This document shows, piece by piece, positions 59,288 to 64,000 of a stretch of 64,000 bases of DNA (its first letter is position 1; every line of letters starts with the position of its first letter). The translations under genes were made by a program, and so were the position numbers. Under the pieces are notes generated by a model. The model was not told where the DNA came from, made no database searches, and saw nothing but the letters and a program-made list of their open reading frames with translations. Source of the stretch: Phallusia mammillata (taxonomy: Eukaryota; Chordata; Ascidiacea; Phlebobranchia; Ascidiidae); the NCBI GenBank assembly GCA_003260075.1, contig QLIY01000103.1, positions 89,230 to 153,229 on the forward strand, in the 5' to 3' direction.

Positions 59288-60088
59288 GGTAAATATCACT
59301 GAATGCGCGTAGTACGGTGCACGATAAACAAGGGAACAAAGAAACATCTAAATGGCTTATTTTTACCTTTTTGGACATTTACTTGGTTCTTTTCTAGTTT
59401 TAGAAATGAACAAACTTCTTCACAATAGTTATCTAGTTACTTTTGTTTCATACTACCGTATATGATGTTTGGTATTGGTTTTACATCATTTTGTATTTTT
59501 GTGGTCCTTGAAAAATCTTGAAAAGGACATTAACAAGCTTGGACATGGCCTGCTAAAACACGCTTTAGGGTAAAATCTTCAACAGGAAATCAATGATAAA
59601 ACCAAGTACACAAACCCTACGTAAACATTCCGTAACATTCAACAATGTGAATGATAAGGCGAAGTACTAGTTTAAATAACTGATGTGGCGTTTATACGTG
59701 CCCAATGTGGCCTCAAACTGTCGTGTCCGGACTTGACCGGCGTTGCTGACGCGTCACAAGTCGTAAAAAATCGCATTGTTTGAAAAACACAGGTGTGCCG
59801 AGGCAAAGAAATGCTCTGCTCAGGCCAGGTGTGATTTCATTGAGTTGTTTGCCAGCCGCTCTTTTACACAGCAATTCGAGATTGATGAGCTTTTTAATCT
59901 AATTAGCCGAGTTCTGTGCCCTGTGCTGGCTCAAATGCTGTCCTGTGGCTTAGCTGGCATCGTAAATCATTACTTCGAACTTCGTTTCCATTTAAATTCG
60001 CTACAATTTAAACACGAAATCACTCAAATTTGTCCTGGCTTGGTGAAATTTGGGTTCATTATGCGCATTCCAGCTGCTACCCCACGTC

Positions 60089-60161
60089 GCCCGGCTAGCT
60101 CAGTCGGTAGAGCGTTGGACTCTTAATCCAACGGTCGTGGGTTCGAGCCCCACGTTGGGCG
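60089..60161 (+). tRNA. tRNA-Lys (anticodon CTT)
   Basis: The 73-nt cloverleaf has a 7-bp acceptor stem (GCCCGGC/GTTGGGC with G-T pairs), box A TAGCTCAGTCGG, and an anticodon stem TTGGA/TCCAA with loop CTCTTAA and anticodon CTT at 60122-60124. Box B is GGTTCGAGCC. There is no intron and no encoded CCA. It is very close to the universal animal tRNA-Lys(CTT) and looks functional. It is transcribed by RNA polymerase III from internal boxes. Confidence 0.97.
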
Positions 60162-60166
60162 CATTC

Positions 60167-60172
60167 TTTTTT
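60167..60172 (+). terminator. RNA polymerase III terminator of tRNA-Lys
   Basis: A run of six T starts 6 bases after the mature tRNA 3' end. Confidence 0.8.
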
Positions 60173-63100
60173 GGGTCAATAAATGTTTTTCTATCTTACA
60201 AACAGCACCTATTGATAAAGGTTAATAAAAAAAGTCCATTGCCTTTACATTTTCAACCTTTACCAAGCGACGAATTTATGCTCTTGCTGTTTGTATTGGC
60301 AGGTGTTTTGTTGTGTCTTATTTTGGGTGTTGGAATTGTCAGTCAGGTGCTACAAATACGAGCTTTTGGTGGTGGTTGTAAGCCCGGCTCATCTAGGAAC
60401 AATAGCTCCCATCGCCAATCTAGCGTCTTCTCACGGGTGGCAGTCACACTACACAATATACGTGTATCATTATATAGCGTCATATGTGGCGTTGTTCAAA
60501 TTCTTTCAAAAGCCCCAGCCATTGTATGTCGAGGGCACAGCAATAAGTCACAGAGGTCGAGCCCTTTCACGCTTTTTCAGCACCTGTGCGATTCGACTAT
60601 AGGCGTATCATGTTTTAATTACAGGTTCGGGCGCTTGTTTTGGCTTTGTGTGTCCCAAACCGCAGACAGGCTGTGCTGTTGCGGGGTGATCGGTTCTTTT
60701 GTACCGCCTGAATTTACAAGCTGTGCCAGTTTGGGACAGCACAGTCTGTTGCTATAAAATCTGGGAAATTGTTCATGGTATGTGAAGGGAACTTTACAGT
60801 ATTAAAACCTATGCTTTGCTACAGACAAACTTATTACTCCTGTTTTGTTTTGACAGTTGACACAACGCACTCTAATGCTATCTTTTAAAACACAGCAACT
60901 TTCTCCTGAATTTTGGCCTAATCCTCCCTCTGCAACAGAAAAATATTTTGAACGCATCAACAAAGCACCAGAAATCCATTTGCTAGACGGCGGCGCCAAG
61001 ACAGGAGTGTTATTTTTGTGTTTTAACCACAGGCGCCAGCCCAAAGTTATGACTGCTATGTTAAAATATTGTGCTTTGTTGGTCGTCAAACATTATACAA
61101 AACCGCCCAACTATATGGGTGGTAAATTGTTACCGAAAATGAATGGACGTTGAAAAGTCAAAACTTCTTATTCCAAAGTTATTTCTATCTTCATATAAGA
61201 GGAATTTTAGCGACATATAATTCAAACAAATACCATCAAGGGCTTAACCAAAGTACCGATAAAATACACTTAAAACCAACTTTCTGAAATTGCACTTAGA
61301 TTTCCATAATAAGGCAACATTTACTTGGCATAACTTGGTGTTAAGTAATATGTTGAACCACTTAGTACTTGGTATGGTAGCTTTTCATTAGTCGGCACGT
61401 AGTAAACAAAAATGTAACTTTGTTTGTCAGGAAAAGTGAAATCTTAGTTGGAAACATCCGTTTCGTCCGTTCGTTTGCTGCAAGAGACGCGGAAATGAAG
61501 GCTTGCACCGTCTGGCATCTGATTGTGAAACTTTGCACCTTCCACCAAATGGCTTTTTAACATGTAAGTGTCAAATCATTCAAGTTTGTTTTTTGTATTT
61601 GCTTGAAACGCTTTAAACTTATTGATCAACGATTCTCAAACGAGATGTCGCAGTTTGCCGCGAAATTTTTGATTTTGCAAGGTCATCATCTTTTTTGAGT
61701 GCTTTGTGACAATATACGGTTGTGTGCAAAAAGCTTATAAACCCTTTATTGTGATTTTACTTGTAAAAGGTGCCGCAAAAAATATACTTTGTTAATTGGA
61801 GTGCTGATAGCGTAAATTGACGTCTTGTTGCAAAAAGTCTGAAACTGGAATAGGATTTTTATCAACGAGCAACAATATTGCGAAACCTTAATCAACTGTT
61901 TATTACATCCCCTATACCTTTTTATTATATTGTATTATTTACGCCGTGGGACGGAACTCTCTTTAATATTAACGCAATATTAGAGCATTGTGGACGTTCA
62001 AAGCGCCACAAATAGGAAGTTCCTTATCAGTGGCAGAATTAATTCAATTCAAAGCGTCTGAGGGATGGAGCAAATAAAAAGATTATTGCGGATGGAATCT
62101 TAAACGCCTCAGCGACTCCCAGTCGGACAAACGGGACACTGGCAATGGTATACTCACTAAGAAATCGATATTAAGTGCAACTGTAGCGTGAATCCTGTCC
62201 TTTTAACTTTTATCTGTCGTAGAACTATTGATTAATACTTTTACAGTCGGTTGCTTCCGTGTCTTGCGGACGTAATTGCACGCCAGGGAGATTTTACGAG
62301 GCCGTACAACCTGCATTACGTAACGAGTTGCAACTAGCGATCCCGGCGGAAGGGCAGAACGTTTTAGACCCCATGTGAATAGTCGTTTCCCGTGCGTTCT
62401 CAGACCATAAACCTGTCGCACTGTTGCGAGAACACGACTGCTGCTGGGAAAATATAACGGCTATTGGGTAAAACCTACAGTGTAAACGCTTCCGGGACAA
62501 CAGTTCCGTTCCTAGTGTCTTGTTTAGGAGATATATAACCTTGGCCGTCACAAATTTAACGCCCATTTCTATTTTTTAATCATTTTACATTATTGAGTTG
62601 AGCTCATTGGTGAAAGAATATTGAAAAAAAAAACGTTACCAATTACTCACCGTGGCGAAAAGTATTGTGCGACTTTGAAATATTGTATAGCGATAAAAGT
62701 AGCCGGCATACATAGTGGACAAACGCCCTGGAGTTATACCGTTGTTAAACAAGGCATTGTCACTATCACATGTATTTGTACGTGCTACTGCGTTGTATCT
62801 GTATTATATTTAGAACGTTTGGTTTGATTTGGGTGAAGCATAAACGACTGGTTGTTTCACAAATCCAAACAACTTTTGACTTGATGTCACCCCAACCAAC
62901 ACGTCTAATGTCGACTTATTATTATTTTTTGTACACTTTGAAGCAGTATTTACAATAGGGCGGAGTTGTCGGCTTGTCGGACCTTGATTTAAACAATGGT
63001 ATTACATGACTTTCGGGATTTTACGCTTCAAACCTGCCAGAATATACAACGCGAACCCGATTGATGAGACCGCGGCCCCTCCTCGCGTGATACGTTGTGC

Positions 63101-63433
63101 AAATAATAGTGCGGCATCGTAATAACATCACATTGTAGCGACATGATGTTCTGTTGATTGGCGACGCTTTGATCCCACTCAGAACAAAGAGGGGCCGCCT
63201 AATTTACAACGACTGTTGCTGTTTTAATTGGCTGTAAAAGCGAAAAGCAAAACCAAAGCGGATTACGCCAATACGCGATTTCTCTGTTCTTCGGCGTCGT
63301 CACATAATTCTCTTGGGATTATTACGTCCGCAAAGCCGATTTTGTGACGTAACAAGAGGCGAGGAAAAAGTGGAGAGAGCGAGAAAATTGATCGATCGTC
63401 TTAGAAAAAGGGAAAACGAGAGTAGGTGACGCA
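60173..63433. other. Region between tRNA-Lys and the third HLH gene
   Basis: Open frames at 60.05-60.76 kb and 60.86-61.15 kb lack recognisable domains; the first reads through the tRNA itself. The last kilobase should contain the promoter of the HLH gene. Nothing else is supported. Confidence 0.45.
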
Positions 63434-63441
63434 GTATAAAA
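63434..63441 (+). promoter_or_regulatory. TATA box of the third HLH gene
   Basis: GTATAAAAC lies 87-94 bases before the ATG at 63528, a spacing like that of the Id gene at 43.6 kb. Confidence 0.55.
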
Positions 63442-63527
63442 CTAGCTAGCAGCATTGAGGTAGATACAGATCGAGCTGAACAGTTTACCAATACGACTAG
63501 CATTTCAAGCAAAAGCAGAACGTCAAA

Positions 63528-64000
63528 ATGGTAAAAGCTAGCCCATCAAAGGACTTTAACAAGCACTTTAGATGCAGAGACATTAATACTGTTACCGAAT
63601 CGAATATCAAAAGGAAGACGGATTCAAATGCACCGAGCCATGTCCGAAAGCTTAAGGAAAAGAATGAATTACGGTAAGCATTCAAAACCATGGTTTGATG
63701 TTTTATAACTCTAGCATAAAACCGTAATCAGTTTAAAATGTAACCTTACTTTTAACATATGTTTTCTCTTTGATTTTGCGATTGAAAGAAAATGCAGTAT
63801 TTATAACAGTCTTTTCTTTTTTAACAGAACCTTGTACCGTCAATTGAAAGACGTCATCCCTTCATGTAAATCGAAGCCAGTCACGAGTCTTGACATTGTA
63901 CTTCGTGCTGTGGATTACATCAATGAGTTACATGGCATGCTCGACGAACAGCAGCCCGAAGTCAATGCAAACGATAGCAGCGAGCAGCGTTTCGCCCGCC
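63528..64000 (+). CDS. Id-like HLH protein (3' end beyond the window)
   Basis: Exon 1 is 63528-63673 and exon 2 starts at 63828 (acceptor TTTAACAG), joined in phase and open to the window end (about 106 codons seen). The HLH reads LRTLYRQLKDVIPSC, a short loop, then PVTSLDIVLRAVDYINELHGML. The intron falls just before helix 1, unlike the single coding exon of the 43.6-kb gene. The segment before helix 1 (KRK...VRKLKEKN) is Lys/Arg-rich but lacks the ordered Glu and Arg contacts of a classical basic region, so this is Id-like or a degenerate bHLH. The second helix resembles that of the 43.6-kb Id gene (SLDI motif in both), which suggests local duplication. Confidence 0.78.

Larger units (their letters stand above)
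43739..60088. other. Gene-poor region between the Id gene and tRNA-Lys
   Basis: Apart from repeats, a MITE, a second hammerhead-like motif and six filled gaps, I found no gene with splice or family support. It may contain regulatory DNA of the flanking HLH genes. A stretch at 56.87-57.56 kb ends in TAAACTCAACTCAACCC and may be the 3' end of a retroposon. Confidence 0.45.

Noticed and set aside
60050-60757. 235-codon frame across tRNA-Lys
   Set aside because: It runs through the tRNA gene in its first part. The rest has mixed composition and no recognisable domain.
1-64000. CRISPR arrays, operons or bacterial insertion sequences
   Set aside because: No regular spacer-repeat arrays are present. 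The introns, tRNA form and gene families are animal.

Overview
The window looks like AT-rich chordate (tunicate) nuclear DNA, most likely from an ascidian close to Ciona. Genes are compact with many short introns. They include two non-alpha nicotinic acetylcholine receptor (nAChR) subunits of the muscle beta/gamma/delta/epsilon type, a TBP-like factor of the TLF/TRF2 (TBPL1) family, Id-like HLH genes, and a canonical eukaryotic tRNA-Lys(CTT). The species call is inference. There is no sign of bacterial or organellar DNA.

Layout. At 0.8-2.5 kb (minus) is the 5' part of a modular gene: exons coding short Gly/Asn-rich repeats, then a cysteine-rich domain resembling the cytosolic C-terminal (ballast) domain of P2X7. 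From 2.8 to 6.2 kb lies a transposon-rich spacer with hAT-type MITEs and a hammerhead-ribozyme-like motif. At 7.3-8.6 kb (minus) is a two-coding-exon small membrane protein resembling COX6C. It is divergent from the TBPL1/TRF2 gene at 10.4-15.4 kb (plus). After an 824-bp hAT element come two tail-to-tail nAChR genes: 18.1-21.3 kb (plus, 12 exons, 509 aa) and 21.6-31.0 kb (minus, 12 exons, 514 aa). Every splice phase of both models closes. Three HLH genes without a classical basic region sit at 33.2-33.7 (minus), 43.3-43.6 (minus) and 63.5-64.0 kb (plus, cut by the window end). Between the first two is a secreted repeat protein at 39.0-40.3 kb, with an Arg-Pro-Cys repeat block and an acidic repeat block. 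From 44 to 63 kb I see only repeats, possible regulatory DNA and one tRNA-Lys gene at 60.1 kb.

A warning for every reader: there are 18 runs of G (mostly exactly 10 or 11, one of 64), always G on this strand and never C. At 17 of them the sequence just before the run is repeated just after it with a few substitutions. These behave like contig gaps filled with G between overlapping, unmerged allelic contig ends. They create false duplications inside real genes: an in-frame 42-codon repeat in the TBPL1 gene, doubled exons in both nAChR genes, and a doubled splice acceptor in the secreted protein gene.

The items most worth follow-up are the P2X7-ballast gene with its repeat exons, the two hammerhead-like motifs with a compensatory helix II change, the paired nAChR genes (one with a glutamate inside the M2 pore helix), the two-block secreted repeat protein, and the trio of Id-like genes.
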